Source: Amycolatopsis xylanica (GTDB taxonomy: Bacteria > Actinomycetota > Actinomycetes > Mycobacteriales > Pseudonocardiaceae). Taken from it: a stretch of 64,000 bases of DNA. Made by a program: the position numbers and the translations under genes. The stretch is taken from NCBI RefSeq assembly GCF_900107045.1, contig NZ_FNON01000004.1:124001-188000 (forward strand). The letters are read 5' to 3'. The notes beneath the pieces are model-generated. The model was given only the letters and a program-made list of their open reading frames with translations, was not told the DNA's origin and ran no database searches. Shown in pieces: positions 14,795 to 22,722 of the stretch; positions within the stretch are counted from its first letter, which is position 1; every line of letters starts with the position of its first letter.

Positions 14795-15601
14795 TCATGG
14801 CGCCGGGGCGCCGACGGGGTTGGGGTGGGGGATCACCGAGGGGACCAGGCGCTGGGCGATGGGGCGGAGGAACGAGTCCAGGGTTTCCAAGTCTGCCAAG
14901 GGGATCGAGGCGTAGGGGACCGCGCCGAGTGTGTCGGTCCGGGCCTCGATGTGGGAGCGCAGTGCGATGCCCGCGGGTGTCAGGGAACCTGAGGCGAGCA
15001 GACCGCGGGCGGTGAGACGGTCGAGTGCCGCGTCCCACTCGGCGTCCGTCCAGCCGCGGGCGGGCTGGACCATCCCCCGGCAGCCGTCGGCGGCGTCGCG
15101 CAGGACGTGAGCCTCGACGCCGTCGATGCCTTCGGCGGCCAGGACGGCGTTGTGGCCGTCGCCCCGGTGCTCACGCAGGACCGTGCACGCGTGCCACAGA
15201 GCGCCCACCGGATCCGACGGCCACGGCAGCGCAGCATTGGCGGCGCCCAAGGGCCGTCCCGCCCACGAAACCGCCGAGACGAGCGAACGCAGCGTCCCGA
15301 GCACCGGCACCTCGAAGGAGCCCAAAACCGCCAGCGCGCCCGAAAGCCGGGCCTCCAGCGCCGTCGAGGGCGAGGCGAGCGACCAGACCTCCGGCAACGA
15401 CCGTGCCAGGAAGCGCGGCGCGAAGTTGTAGAACACTGCGGTCACCAGGCCGAGGGGCGCCTCGCCCAGCGGGGCCGCGCGCATGGCCACGTAGCCGCGC
15501 CAGAAACCGCGCAACCCCACCGCCTCGTGCGCCGCGCGGGCCTCCGGGGCGAAGTAGGTGACGTCGTGGATGGTCTCCATGGAGACCCACAGTGACTTCA
15601 C
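14795..15601 (-). CDS. SCO6745-like helical protein of unknown function
   Basis: A 268-residue protein with the opening 'LWVSMETIHDVTYFAPEARA' typical of a large actinobacterial family often annotated 'SCO6745 family protein'. It is all-helical, with a 'GHNAVLAAEGIDGVEAHVL' stretch mid-way and a C-terminal winged-helix-like segment 'LTARGLLASGSLTPAGIALR'. Function is unknown; related genes often sit beside regulators or thioesterases. GTG 15601 overlaps the thioesterase stop by four bases (GTGA), which supports this start and a shared transcript; ATG 15580 would remove the conserved first residues. Confidence 0.65.
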   Translation of the reverse strand: MKSLWVSMETIHDVTYFAPEARAAHEAVGLRGFWRGYVAMRAAPLGEAPLGLVTAVFYNFAPRFLARSLPEVWSLASPSTALEARLSGALAVLGSFEVPVLGTLRSLVSAVSWAGRPLGAANAALPWPSDPVGALWHACTVLREHRGDGHNAVLAAEGIDGVEAHVLRDAADGCRGMVQPARGWTDAEWDAALDRLTARGLLASGSLTPAGIALRSHIEARTDTLGAVPYASIPLADLETLDSFLRPIAQRLVPSVIPHPNPVGAPAP

Positions 15602-16086
15602 GGTTTCATGATGAGGCAGGTGCTCGACGCCGTCGCGAGTAGCTTGCCGTCGGCGTCGCGCAGGTCCGCCTCGGCGAAGGCGATGCGGGAGCCGGGCTTG
15701 ACGACCCAGCCGTGCGCGCGGATCTCGCCGGTGTGGCCGTGGATGGCGCGCAGGAAGTTGACCTTCAGCTCCACCGAGGTGTAGCCGACGCCCGCGGGCA
15801 GTGTCGTGTGGACGGCGCAGCCGATGGCCGAGTCGAGCATGGTGGCCGCGACGCCGCCGTGGACCATGCCGATCGGGTTGTACAGCGACTCGTCCGGCGT
15901 CGCGGCGAAGATGACGTCGCCGGGGCCGATGATCTTCAGTGTCATGCCGAAGTGCGCGGCGATCGGCGGCTGCGGGAACCGGCCCTCGACGATGCCGGTC
16001 ATGTACTCCAGCCCGGACAGCTCCCGGCCCGCCTCGGCGGCGGCCAGCGGGTCTTCCCAGGTGATGGTCTTCTCACGTACGGCCAT
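15598..16086 (-). CDS. PaaI-type hotdog thioesterase
   Basis: A 162-residue acyl-CoA thioesterase of the hotdog fold. 'NPIGMVHGGVAATMLDSAIG' at about residues 70-90 is the family signature (HGG, then Asp). Length is typical; the N-terminal 50 residues form the lid helix. It hydrolyses an aromatic or medium-chain acyl-CoA in the cytosol. GAGGGAG lies upstream of the ATG at 16086. It is separated from a divergent TetR gene by a long palindromic operator and is therefore likely to be repressed by that TetR protein. The SCO6745-like gene is coupled downstream. Confidence 0.87.
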   Translation of the reverse strand: MAVREKTITWEDPLAAAEAGRELSGLEYMTGIVEGRFPQPPIAAHFGMTLKIIGPGDVIFAATPDESLYNPIGMVHGGVAATMLDSAIGCAVHTTLPAGVGYTSVELKVNFLRAIHGHTGEIRAHGWVVKPGSRIAFAEADLRDADGKLLATASSTCLIMKP

Positions 16087-16097
16087 GTCGACTCCCT

Positions 16098-16140
16098 CTA
16101 TGACGATCGTCCTAACGATCGGCTAGGACGATCGTCATAG
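16098..16140. promoter_or_regulatory. TetR operator: 17-base inverted repeat
   Basis: CTATGACGATCGTCCTA (16098-16114) and its exact complement TAGGACGATCGTCATAG (16124-16140) are separated by nine bases; each arm contains the smaller palindrome GACGATCGTC and the spacer holds a third CGATCG. It lies between the divergent thioesterase and TetR genes. A TAAGCT -10-like box (16149-16154) follows, seven bases before the TetR GTG, so the TetR transcript is probably leaderless and autoregulated. Confidence 0.75.
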
Positions 16141-16161
16141 TCAAGGGGTAAGCTGAGAGAC

Positions 16162-16722
16162 GTGCCGGATTCCACAACCCGCGACCGGATGGTCACCACC
16201 GCGATGGAACTCTTCCGCCGCGAGGGCTACCCGGCCACGTCCTGGCGCCGGCTCATCGAAGCGGCGGGCACGCCGTGGGGTTCGGCGTATCACCACTTCC
16301 CCGGCGGCAAGGAGGAGCTCGGCGTCGCGGCCATCGAGCTCGGCTCGCGGGTCGTCACGAAGACCGTCGAGCGCGCTTTCGAGAAGCACGAGCGCACCGA
16401 GGACGCGATCCGATGGTGGTTCGGCAAGGCGGCCCAGGCGCTCGCCGCCGACGACTACCGCGGCGGCTGCCCGCTCGCCACCATCACCCTCGAGATGGCG
16501 CACGCGTCCGAGAAGCTGACCGAAGCGGCCAGGCAAGCGTTTGCCACCTGGCACGAGCTAGTGGTGAAAAACCTTCGCGAGCGCGGCCACCCCGATCCCG
16601 GCGACCTCGCCATCGCCATCATGAACAACCTCGAAGGCGCCTTGCTGCTGAGCCGGATCCACCGCTCCCCCGACGCGCTGGACCGGGCGGCCGAGCACGT
16701 CATCGCTATCATTCAGCGGTGA
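16162..16722 (+). CDS. TetR/AcrR regulator (LmrA/YxaF type)
   Basis: A 186-residue TetR regulator. The DNA-binding region is 'SWRRLIEAAGTPWGSAYHHF' with 'PGGKEELGVAAIELGS' after it, a pattern seen in the LmrA/YxaF branch. A ligand domain follows with 'RGGCPLATITLEMA' (conserved GCP motif of this branch). It most likely binds the long palindrome directly upstream and controls the divergent thioesterase operon. GTG 16162 is the start; a -10-like box seven bases upstream suggests a leaderless message. Its stop overlaps the next GTG, so an ArsR protein is co-translated. Confidence 0.85.
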   Translation: MPDSTTRDRMVTTAMELFRREGYPATSWRRLIEAAGTPWGSAYHHFPGGKEELGVAAIELGSRVVTKTVERAFEKHERTEDAIRWWFGKAAQALAADDYRGGCPLATITLEMAHASEKLTEAARQAFATWHELVVKNLRERGHPDPGDLAIAIMNNLEGALLLSRIHRSPDALDRAAEHVIAIIQR

Positions 16723-17063
16723 ACACCGAGCGGCGGCTGATCGACCCGGAGCGGGTCGACGCGGCGCTCGACGGCCTCGGCGACCGCAGTGTCGTCGAAG
16801 AATGGGCGCGACGCTTCTCTCTTGTCGCGGATCCGTCCCGGCTCACCCTGCTCGTGTGCATCCACTACGCCAAGGAGATCTCGGTCTCGGATCTCGCGGT
16901 GACCGCCGGGATGACCGACTCGGCCGTCTCCCAGGCACTGCGCCTGCTGCGCGCGCACGGTCTCGTCACCGCGCACCGCACCGGCCGTGTGGTCCGGTAC
17001 CGGCTGGCCGACGCCACCGTGCACGACCTCATCCACCTGGTCCGGCCCCACCCGGCCGGGTAA
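16719..17063 (+). CDS. ArsR/SmtB-family regulator, possibly metal-responsive
   Basis: A 114-residue winged-helix protein: 'VADPSRLTLLVCIHYAKEIS' then 'VSDLAVTAGMTDSAVSQALR' (recognition helix) and 'RLLRAHGLVTAHRTGRVVRY' (wing). The C-terminal helix has Asp and three His ('DATVHDLIHLVRPH'), which could form an alpha-5 metal site like that of Ni/Co sensors NmtR or KmtR, though the spacing is not identical. The gene is translationally coupled to the TetR gene and lies 160 bases before the [NiFe] hydrogenase operon. A role in nickel-dependent control of that operon is an inference from position and the His-rich tail. Confidence 0.75.
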   Translation: MNTERRLIDPERVDAALDGLGDRSVVEEWARRFSLVADPSRLTLLVCIHYAKEISVSDLAVTAGMTDSAVSQALRLLRAHGLVTAHRTGRVVRYRLADATVHDLIHLVRPHPAG

Positions 17064-17221
17064 CCGATCGGTTTAGGCCGGACTCGTTTGGCGGCAAAGA
17101 TCGCGACTCTGGGTCACAGTCGCGCCGCAATGGGCTGAAAGCACCAAGCACGCTGTTGTGTGATCCAGGTAACAGTTCTACCTTGAGGTGTCTGCCTCCC
17201 ACCACTGAGGAAGTGACCGCC
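17064..17221 (+). promoter_or_regulatory. Leader region of the hydrogenase operon
   Basis: This 158-base gap is the only sizeable space before 15 overlapping genes, so it should hold their promoter. It contains an inverted repeat GCGACT-CTGGGTCAC-AGTCGC (about 17102-17125) that may be an operator, and a TTGTGT ... TACCTT-like stretch near 17155-17180. The ribosome site GAGGA before the first gene is readable. The promoter assignment itself is weak. Confidence 0.4.
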
Positions 17222-17836
17222 GTGGCGTGGTCTTCTGCTGGTCAGAGCGCTGTTCAAGCGCTGTTCGACCGGCGAGAAGGACCTGTGCTCGACTTGGCCG
17301 GCCAGGCCGAGCCGGTGGCACGCGCCTGTCACGCGATGGCACTGCGTTTCCACCGCGGCGGGAAACTGGTCGTTTTCGGCAACGGCGGTCCCAGCACCGA
17401 CGCCCAGCACGTCGCCGTCGAGTTCGTGCACCCGGTCATCGTGGGGAAACGGGCACTGCCCGCGATCTCCCTCACCGCCGACATCGCGACACTGACCGGT
17501 ATAGCCAACCGCGCGGGCCTCGCGGAGGTCTTCGCGCACCAGATCCGCATCCTCGCCGAACCGGTCGACATCGCTCTGGGCATCTCCACCGATGGAAACT
17601 GCGAAAACGTGCTCGCGGGCCTCGAGGCCGCGAGCGCGCTCGGCATGCTCACCGTCGCGCTGACCGGCGGCGACGGCGGCCTCATCGCGAACGCGGGCCT
17701 GGACCACGTCCTGGTCGCGCGCTCGGCCGATCCACGGGTGGTGAAGGAGGTACACGTGACGACGTACCACGTTTTGTGGGAGCTGGTGCACGTGTTCTTC
17801 GAACAACCCGGTGTGCTGTCGCCGGAGGTGGCGTGA
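17222..17836 (+). CDS. SIS-domain protein 1 (GmhA-like, degenerate phosphate site)
   Basis: A 204-residue single-SIS protein resembling sedoheptulose-7-phosphate isomerase GmhA. The phosphosugar loops are altered: 'VFGNGGPSTDAQH' has Pro where GmhA has Ser, and 'LGISTDGNCENVL' has Asp and Cys where the family has STSGNS. It may no longer isomerise a sugar phosphate. SIS genes travel with actinobacterial group 1h hydrogenases, where their role is unknown. GTG 17222 is taken as start, with GAGGA eight to ten bases upstream; GTG 17213 would overlap that site. The stop shares a base with the next ATG (TGATG). First gene of the hydrogenase operon. Confidence 0.8.
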   Translation: MAWSSAGQSAVQALFDRREGPVLDLAGQAEPVARACHAMALRFHRGGKLVVFGNGGPSTDAQHVAVEFVHPVIVGKRALPAISLTADIATLTGIANRAGLAEVFAHQIRILAEPVDIALGISTDGNCENVLAGLEAASALGMLTVALTGGDGGLIANAGLDHVLVARSADPRVVKEVHVTTYHVLWELVHVFFEQPGVLSPEVA

Positions 17837-18042
17837 TGCACGCCGATGACGCCGTCAGAGTCTGCGTCACCTGTTCGGACACCGCCTGCGAGGTGACGGT
17901 GGTCGAGCTACTCGACGATGACCTGGCCATCGTGGAAACCGGCTCCGGCAGGGAAGAGGTCAGTGTCGCCCTCGTCTCGGCCGGGGTCGGCGACCGCGTT
18001 CTCGTGCACGCCCGCGAAGCGATCGCGCGTCTCGAAACCTAG
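17836..18042 (+). CDS. HypC-like small protein without the N-terminal Met-Cys
   Basis: A 68-residue protein with the compact beta-barrel pattern of HypC/HypG chaperones ('VTVVELLDDDLAIVETGSGR', 'GVGDRVLVHAREAIARL'). Canonical HypC starts MC and that Cys2 binds the Fe(CN)2CO unit. Here the N-terminus is MHADDAVRVCVTCSD, so the only candidate Cys are residues 10 and 13. A normal hypC is found downstream (25145). It is flanked by the two SIS genes, to which it is coupled. Perhaps it works with them or serves the hydrogenase in a step other than Fe delivery. Confidence 0.72.
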   Translation: MHADDAVRVCVTCSDTACEVTVVELLDDDLAIVETGSGREEVSVALVSAGVGDRVLVHAREAIARLET

Positions 18043-18054
18043 GAGTTGAGCGCC

Positions 18055-18735
18055 ATGACACGGGAACACACTCCCGTGGGCGCAAGCGGACTCGAGGAGC
18101 TCTACCCGTTCCTCTATTCCGAAACCGGTGATCTCGACGCCGTGCTGGCGCAGGTGCGCCAGTCCACAGTGGACAAGGCACACGAGATCATCGCCTTGCG
18201 CCGCACCGTGCTGGACAACGACGGTGAACGCCTGTACGACTGCGCGCGAGAACTCGCGCGCGCTTTCGCCGCGGGCGGGCGCCTGCTCGCGTTCGGCAAC
18301 GGTGGCAGCTCGACGGACGCGCAGGACCTCGCGAGCCTGTTCCTCAGCCCCGCTGGCGACGCACGGCCGTTGCCCGCGTTCGGGCTGACGAACGACATCG
18401 CGGTGGTGACGGCGCTGTCCAACGACATCGGGTTCGACGTGGTGTTCGCCCGCCAGCTCGCCGCGTTCGGCCGGGCCGGTGACATCGCGATCGGCTTGTC
18501 CACCAGCGGCAACTCCGCGAACCTGCTGCGCGCCTTCGACGAAGCCGCCAGGCGCGGCATGGTCACCGTCGGGATCTCCGGCTACGACGGCGGCAAGATG
18601 GCCGAACTCGACACGATCGACTACCTGTTCGTCGTGCCTTCTCCTTCGGTGCACCGCGTTCAGGAAGCCCAGACAACTCTCTACCACGCGCTGTGGGAGC
18701 TCACCGTCAGCGCGCTCGCCGACCTCCAAGGGTGA
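18055..18735 (+). CDS. SIS-domain protein 2 (GmhA-like, intact phosphate site)
   Basis: A 226-residue single-SIS protein. Its sugar-phosphate loops are canonical: 'AFGNGGSSTDAQDLASLFLS' and 'AIGLSTSGNSANLLRAFDEA'. It is thus the better candidate for a real phosphosugar isomerase or binder, in contrast to its degenerate partner at 17222. The ATG at 18055 has AGGAG nine bases upstream; an in-frame TTG at 18046 is closer to that site and less likely. Its stop overlaps a GTG in frame with hhyS. Two SIS proteins and a HypC-like protein immediately ahead of the structural genes is an arrangement I know from actinobacterial group 1h hydrogenase loci; the function is not established. Confidence 0.82.
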   Translation: MTREHTPVGASGLEELYPFLYSETGDLDAVLAQVRQSTVDKAHEIIALRRTVLDNDGERLYDCARELARAFAAGGRLLAFGNGGSSTDAQDLASLFLSPAGDARPLPAFGLTNDIAVVTALSNDIGFDVVFARQLAAFGRAGDIAIGLSTSGNSANLLRAFDEAARRGMVTVGISGYDGGKMAELDTIDYLFVVPSPSVHRVQEAQTTLYHALWELTVSALADLQG

Positions 18736-18740
18736 TCAGC

Positions 18741-19808
18741 GTGACTACAGCTTCAGAACCCAAGCATGCCCAAGAGGAAGAGAAACCGATCCATATCCTC
18801 TGGATCAACGCGGGCCTGTCCTGCGACGGTGACTCGGTGGCCTTGACCGCCGCGACCCAGCCCAGCATCGAAGAGATCGTCCTCGGCGCGCTACCCGGCC
18901 TGCCCAAGATCCAGGTGCACTGGCCGCTGATCGATTTCGAATGCGGGCCGGACAAGGGCGCGGACACGTTCATCGAATGGTTCCACAAAGCCGACAGAGG
19001 AGAACTCGAGCCGTTCGTGCTCGTCATCGAGGGCTCGATCCCGAACGAGGCCATCAAGAAGGAAGGCTACTGGTGCGGGTTCGGCAACAACCTCGACACC
19101 GGCGAGCCGATGACCACCTCCGACTGGCTCGACCGCCTGACACCCAAGGCATTGGCGGTGGTCGCCGCGGGCACGTGCGCCTGTTACGGCGGCATCCACG
19201 CCATGGAGGGCAACCCGACGGGCGCGATGGGCGTGCCCGACTACCTCGGCTGGAACTGGAAGTCGGCGGCGGGCATCCCGATCGTCTGCATCCCCGGCTG
19301 CCCCACGCATCCCGACAACTTCTCCGAGACGCTGACCTACCTGCTGTATCAGGCATCCGGCCAGGCGCCGATGATCCCGCTCGACGACAACCTCCGTCCA
19401 CAGTGGCTCTTCGGCGCCACCGTGCACGAGGGCTGCGACCGCGCGGGCTACTACGAGCAGGGCCAGTTCGCCGACAGTTACGACTCACCCAAGTGCCTGG
19501 TCAAGCTCGGCTGCTGGGGCCCGGTCGTGAAGTGCAACGTGCCCAAGCGCGGCTGGATCAACGGCGTCGGCGGCTGCCCGAACGTCGGCGGGATCTGCAT
19601 CGGCTGCACGATGCCGGGCTTCCCCGACAAGTTCATGCCGTTCATGGACGAGCCGCCCGGCGCGCACATCTCGTCGCTGGCCAGCGGCGCGTACGGCTCG
19701 GTGATCCGGCGGCTGCGCAAGATCACCGAACGCAAGGCGGACAAGGAACCCAAGTGGCGTCACAAGGGTAAAGCACTCGACACCGGCTACCGCTCTTCCT
19801 GGCGCTGA
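18741..19808 (+). CDS. hhyS: [NiFe] hydrogenase small subunit, group 1h
   Basis: A 355-residue electron-transfer subunit with three Fe-S clusters. The proximal-cluster motif is 'GLSCDGDS': the second Cys of the usual CxxC is Asp (residue 31), a hallmark of the actinobacterial group 1h enzymes. Other ligands are in 'GTCACYGGIHAM', 'CIPGCPTHPDNF', 'KCLVKLGCWGPVVKC' and 'GGCPNVGGICIGCTMPGFPD'. No Tat signal is present, so the enzyme stays in the cytosol or is membrane-associated by another route. Group 1h enzymes oxidise atmospheric H2 and tolerate O2. GTG 18741 leaves about nine bases after AAGG; GTG 18732, overlapping the SIS stop, is the alternative. Confidence 0.95.
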   Translation: MTTASEPKHAQEEEKPIHILWINAGLSCDGDSVALTAATQPSIEEIVLGALPGLPKIQVHWPLIDFECGPDKGADTFIEWFHKADRGELEPFVLVIEGSIPNEAIKKEGYWCGFGNNLDTGEPMTTSDWLDRLTPKALAVVAAGTCACYGGIHAMEGNPTGAMGVPDYLGWNWKSAAGIPIVCIPGCPTHPDNFSETLTYLLYQASGQAPMIPLDDNLRPQWLFGATVHEGCDRAGYYEQGQFADSYDSPKCLVKLGCWGPVVKCNVPKRGWINGVGGCPNVGGICIGCTMPGFPDKFMPFMDEPPGAHISSLASGAYGSVIRRLRKITERKADKEPKWRHKGKALDTGYRSSWR

Positions 19809-19819
19809 AGGGAACTGAC

Positions 19820-21586
19820 ATGGCTACCAAGCCCAAGGACGACCTCGTCGAGATGTCGTGGGACCCGATCACGCGCATCGTCGGCAGTCTGGGCATCTAC
19901 ACGAAGATCGACTGGGCGCAGAAGAAGGTCGTCGAATGCCACTCGACCTCGTCCGTCTTCCGCGGCTACAGCATTTTCATGAAGGGCAAGGACCCGCGCG
20001 ACGCGCATTTCATCACCAGCCGGATCTGCGGTATCTGCGGTGACAACCACGCGACGTGCTCGGTCTACAACCAGAACATGGCCTACGGGGTCCGCCCGCC
20101 GCATCTGGGCGAGTGGATCATCAACCTCGGCGAGTCCGCGGAATACATGTTCGACCACAACATCTTCCAGGAGAACCTGGTCGGGGTCGACTACTGCGAG
20201 AAGATGGTCGCCGAGACCAACCCGGGTGTGCTGGAACTGGCCAACCGCACCGAGGCGCCGCACGCCTCCGACCACGGCTACCGCACCATCGGCGACATCA
20301 TGCGCTCGCTCAACCCGCTGGAAGGCGAGTTCTACCGCGAGGCGCTGCAGGTAAGCCGCTCGACCCGCGAGATGTTCTGCCTGATGGAAGGCCGCCACGT
20401 CCATCCGTCCACTTTGTACCCGGGCGGCGTCGGCACCATCGCGACCATCCAGCTGTTCACGGACTACATGAGCCGCTTGATGCGGTACGTGGAGTTCATG
20501 AAGCGCTGCCTCCCGATGCACGACGACTTGTTCGACTTCTTCTACGAAGCCTTGCCAGGCTACGAAGAGGTCGGCAGGCGCCGGATCCTGCTCGGCTGCT
20601 GGGGCAGTCTCAACGACCCCGAGTACTGCGACTTCACCTACGAGAACATGGAGATGTGGGGTCGCAAGATGTTCGTGACCCCCGGCGTGGTGGTCGACGG
20701 CAAGCTGGTCACCACCAGCCTGGTCGACATCAACCTGGGCATCCGGATCCTGCTCGGCAGTTCCTATTACGAGGACTGGGAAGGCCAGGAGAAGTTCGTC
20801 ACGCACGACCCGCTCGGCAACCCGGTCGACGGCAGGCACCCGTGGAACCAGCACACCATCCCGCGGCCGCAGAAGCGGGACTTCGGCGACAAGTACTCGT
20901 GGACGATGTCGCCGCGCTGGTTCGACGGCACGGACCACCTCGCGCTCGACACCGGCGGCGGCCCGATCGCCCGGCTGTGGACGACCGCGCTGGCCGGTCT
21001 CGTCGACACCGACTACGTCAAGGCGACCGGGCACAGCGTGGTGATCAACCTGCCGCGCACGGCCTTGAAGCCCGAGGTGACCTTCGAGTGGAAGATCCCG
21101 AAGTGGAGCAACGCGCTCGAGCGCAACCGGGCGCGGACGTACTTCCAGGCGTACGCGGCGGGCATCGCACTGCACTCGGCGGAGAAGGCGCTCGCCGAGC
21201 TGCGCGCGGGCAACACGAAGACGTGGGAGCAGTTCAAGGTCCCCGACGAGGCCGTGAGCTGCGGCTTCACTGAGGCCGTCCGCGGCGTGCTGTCGCACCA
21301 CATGGTGATCAGGGGCGGGAAGATCGCGAACTACCATCCGTACCCGCCGACACCGTGGAACGGCAGCGTCCGCGACTCCTTCGGCACGCCGGGCCCGTAC
21401 GAGGACGCCGTGCAGAACACGCCGATCTTCGAGGAGAACACGCAGGAGAACTTCAAGGGCATCGACATCATGCGCGCGGTCCGCAGCTTCGACCCGTGCC
21501 TGCCCTGCGGCGTGCACATGTACACCGGGAACGGGAAGGTGCTGGAGAAACTGCACACCCCGCACGCGTTCAACACGGGCGTCTAG
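19820..21586 (+). CDS. hhyL: [NiFe] hydrogenase large subunit, group 1h
   Basis: A 588-residue catalytic subunit. The L1 motif is 'SRICGICGDNHATCS' (Cys70, Cys73, His77) and the L2 motif 'DPCLPCGVHMY' lies near residue 560, giving the four Cys that hold Ni and Fe. About 20 residues follow the L2 His (ending HAFNTGV) and should be cleaved off by the endopeptidase encoded at 24648 once Ni is in place. 'SVFRGYSIFMKGKDPRDAHF' upstream of L1 is typical of the group. It follows hhyS by 11 bases with an AAGGGA ribosome site. Substrate: H2, split to protons and electrons. Confidence 0.96.
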   Translation: MATKPKDDLVEMSWDPITRIVGSLGIYTKIDWAQKKVVECHSTSSVFRGYSIFMKGKDPRDAHFITSRICGICGDNHATCSVYNQNMAYGVRPPHLGEWIINLGESAEYMFDHNIFQENLVGVDYCEKMVAETNPGVLELANRTEAPHASDHGYRTIGDIMRSLNPLEGEFYREALQVSRSTREMFCLMEGRHVHPSTLYPGGVGTIATIQLFTDYMSRLMRYVEFMKRCLPMHDDLFDFFYEALPGYEEVGRRRILLGCWGSLNDPEYCDFTYENMEMWGRKMFVTPGVVVDGKLVTTSLVDINLGIRILLGSSYYEDWEGQEKFVTHDPLGNPVDGRHPWNQHTIPRPQKRDFGDKYSWTMSPRWFDGTDHLALDTGGGPIARLWTTALAGLVDTDYVKATGHSVVINLPRTALKPEVTFEWKIPKWSNALERNRARTYFQAYAAGIALHSAEKALAELRAGNTKTWEQFKVPDEAVSCGFTEAVRGVLSHHMVIRGGKIANYHPYPPTPWNGSVRDSFGTPGPYEDAVQNTPIFEENTQENFKGIDIMRAVRSFDPCLPCGVHMYTGNGKVLEKLHTPHAFNTGV

Positions 21587-21589
21587 GCC

Positions 21590-22108
21590 ATGGACGCCGG
21601 TCAGGTCGGCGAGCGCATCGAACAGCTGCTCGGTGAGATGGAGGACGTGGACAAGGCCGAGGACCTGGTCCACACCCTGATGGAGTTCTACGGCGCCGGC
21701 CTGGCCAGGATCGTGGAAATCGGCGGTGCACCGCTGCTCGAGCGGCTCGTCGCCGACGACCACGTGAACGGCCTGCTCATCCTGCACGACCTGCATCCAC
21801 GGTCCACTGTGGAGCGGGTCACCGCGGCACTCGAGAAGGTGCGGCCGTATCTCGGCTCGCATGCCGGTGACGTCGACCTGCTCGGCATCACCGGCGACGG
21901 GGTGCTGCGGCTGCGGCTCAAGGGAACCTGCGACGGATGCCCCTCGTCGGCGGTGACCGTGAAGTACGCGATCGAGAAGGCCGTGCACGACGCGGCGCCG
22001 GAGATCACGGATATCGAGGTCTCCGGCGCCGTCGCCGCAGAGGCGGGTGGCCGCCCGCTGCTGCCGCTGCAAGCACTCGAATGCCCCGTTCCCGCGGAGT
22101 CGGCATGA
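21590..22108 (+). CDS. NifU C-terminal-domain protein of the hydrogenase operon
   Basis: A 172-residue protein with a NifU-like scaffold domain in its C-terminal half: 'LRLRLKGTCDGCPSSAVTVK' holds the CxxC that can carry an Fe-S cluster. The N-terminal half (about 85 residues) is helical, with 'LMEFYGAGLARIVEIGGAPL', and matches no domain I recognise. It starts three bases after hhyL and is coupled to the next gene by ATGA. NifU-domain genes regularly follow hhyL in actinobacteria. It may assemble or transfer clusters to HhyS, or carry electrons away from it. Confidence 0.85.
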   Translation: MDAGQVGERIEQLLGEMEDVDKAEDLVHTLMEFYGAGLARIVEIGGAPLLERLVADDHVNGLLILHDLHPRSTVERVTAALEKVRPYLGSHAGDVDLLGITGDGVLRLRLKGTCDGCPSSAVTVKYAIEKAVHDAAPEITDIEVSGAVAAEAGGRPLLPLQALECPVPAESA

Positions 22109-22722
22109 CCGAAGGGCTGCGCCGGTTCCTCAAACCCGCCCCGCGTGCCAAGCCGGGCGAGCGGTGCGAGATGTGCACCGACCCGATCTCCGAGGAGCAC
22201 GGGCACGTGATCGACCTGGAGTCACGGGTGATCATGTGCACGTGCCGGGGTTGCTACCTGCTGTTCACGCACTCCGGCGCCGGTGGCAAACGGCATCGGG
22301 CGGTCCCTCAACGGTTCCTGCACGCCCCGGATTTCACGCAAGCCGCAGGAGTCTGGGAGTCCATCGGCATCCCCGTGCGGATGGCTTTCCTGTTCCGGAA
22401 CTCGGTGCTGGACAAGACGGTCGCGTTCTACCCGAGTCCCGCCGGTGCGACCGAGTCGTTGCTGCCGCTGGGTGCTTGGGAAGAGCTTCTGGCGGCCAAC
22501 ACCGAGTTCGCGACCGTCTCGCCGGATGTGGAGGCTCTGCTGCTTAACAAGCTGGACAACACGTTCGAATGCTTCTTGGTCCCCATCGATGTCTGCTACG
22601 AGCTGGTCGGCCTGGTCAAGCTGCATTGGCGTGGCTTCGACGGCGGCAGCGAGGCATGGGCGGCCATCGACGGCTTCTTCGCCGATCTGCGTGAGCGCAG
22701 CGAGGTCGTGAGCGGTGGCTGA
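22105..22722 (+). CDS. DUF5947-type protein with two Cys clusters
   Basis: A 205-residue protein I recognise, from memory and without a search, as the DUF5947 family that accompanies group 1h hydrogenases. Near the N-terminus are 'GERCEMCTDPISEEHGHVID' and 'VIMCTCRGCYLLF', giving five Cys and nearby His that could bind Zn or an Fe-S/rubredoxin-type Fe. The remainder is a mixed alpha/beta domain with 'LVPIDVCYELVGLVKLHW'. The start at 22105 overlaps the NifU stop (ATGA) and its stop overlaps the next start by eight bases. A redox or cluster-delivery role is an inference from the Cys pattern and position. Confidence 0.75.
   Translation: MTEGLRRFLKPAPRAKPGERCEMCTDPISEEHGHVIDLESRVIMCTCRGCYLLFTHSGAGGKRHRAVPQRFLHAPDFTQAAGVWESIGIPVRMAFLFRNSVLDKTVAFYPSPAGATESLLPLGAWEELLAANTEFATVSPDVEALLLNKLDNTFECFLVPIDVCYELVGLVKLHWRGFDGGSEAWAAIDGFFADLRERSEVVSGG

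Noticed and set aside
17836..18042. A second functional hypC
   Set aside because: The N-terminal Met-Cys needed for Fe(CN)2CO binding is missing, so I call it HypC-like only.
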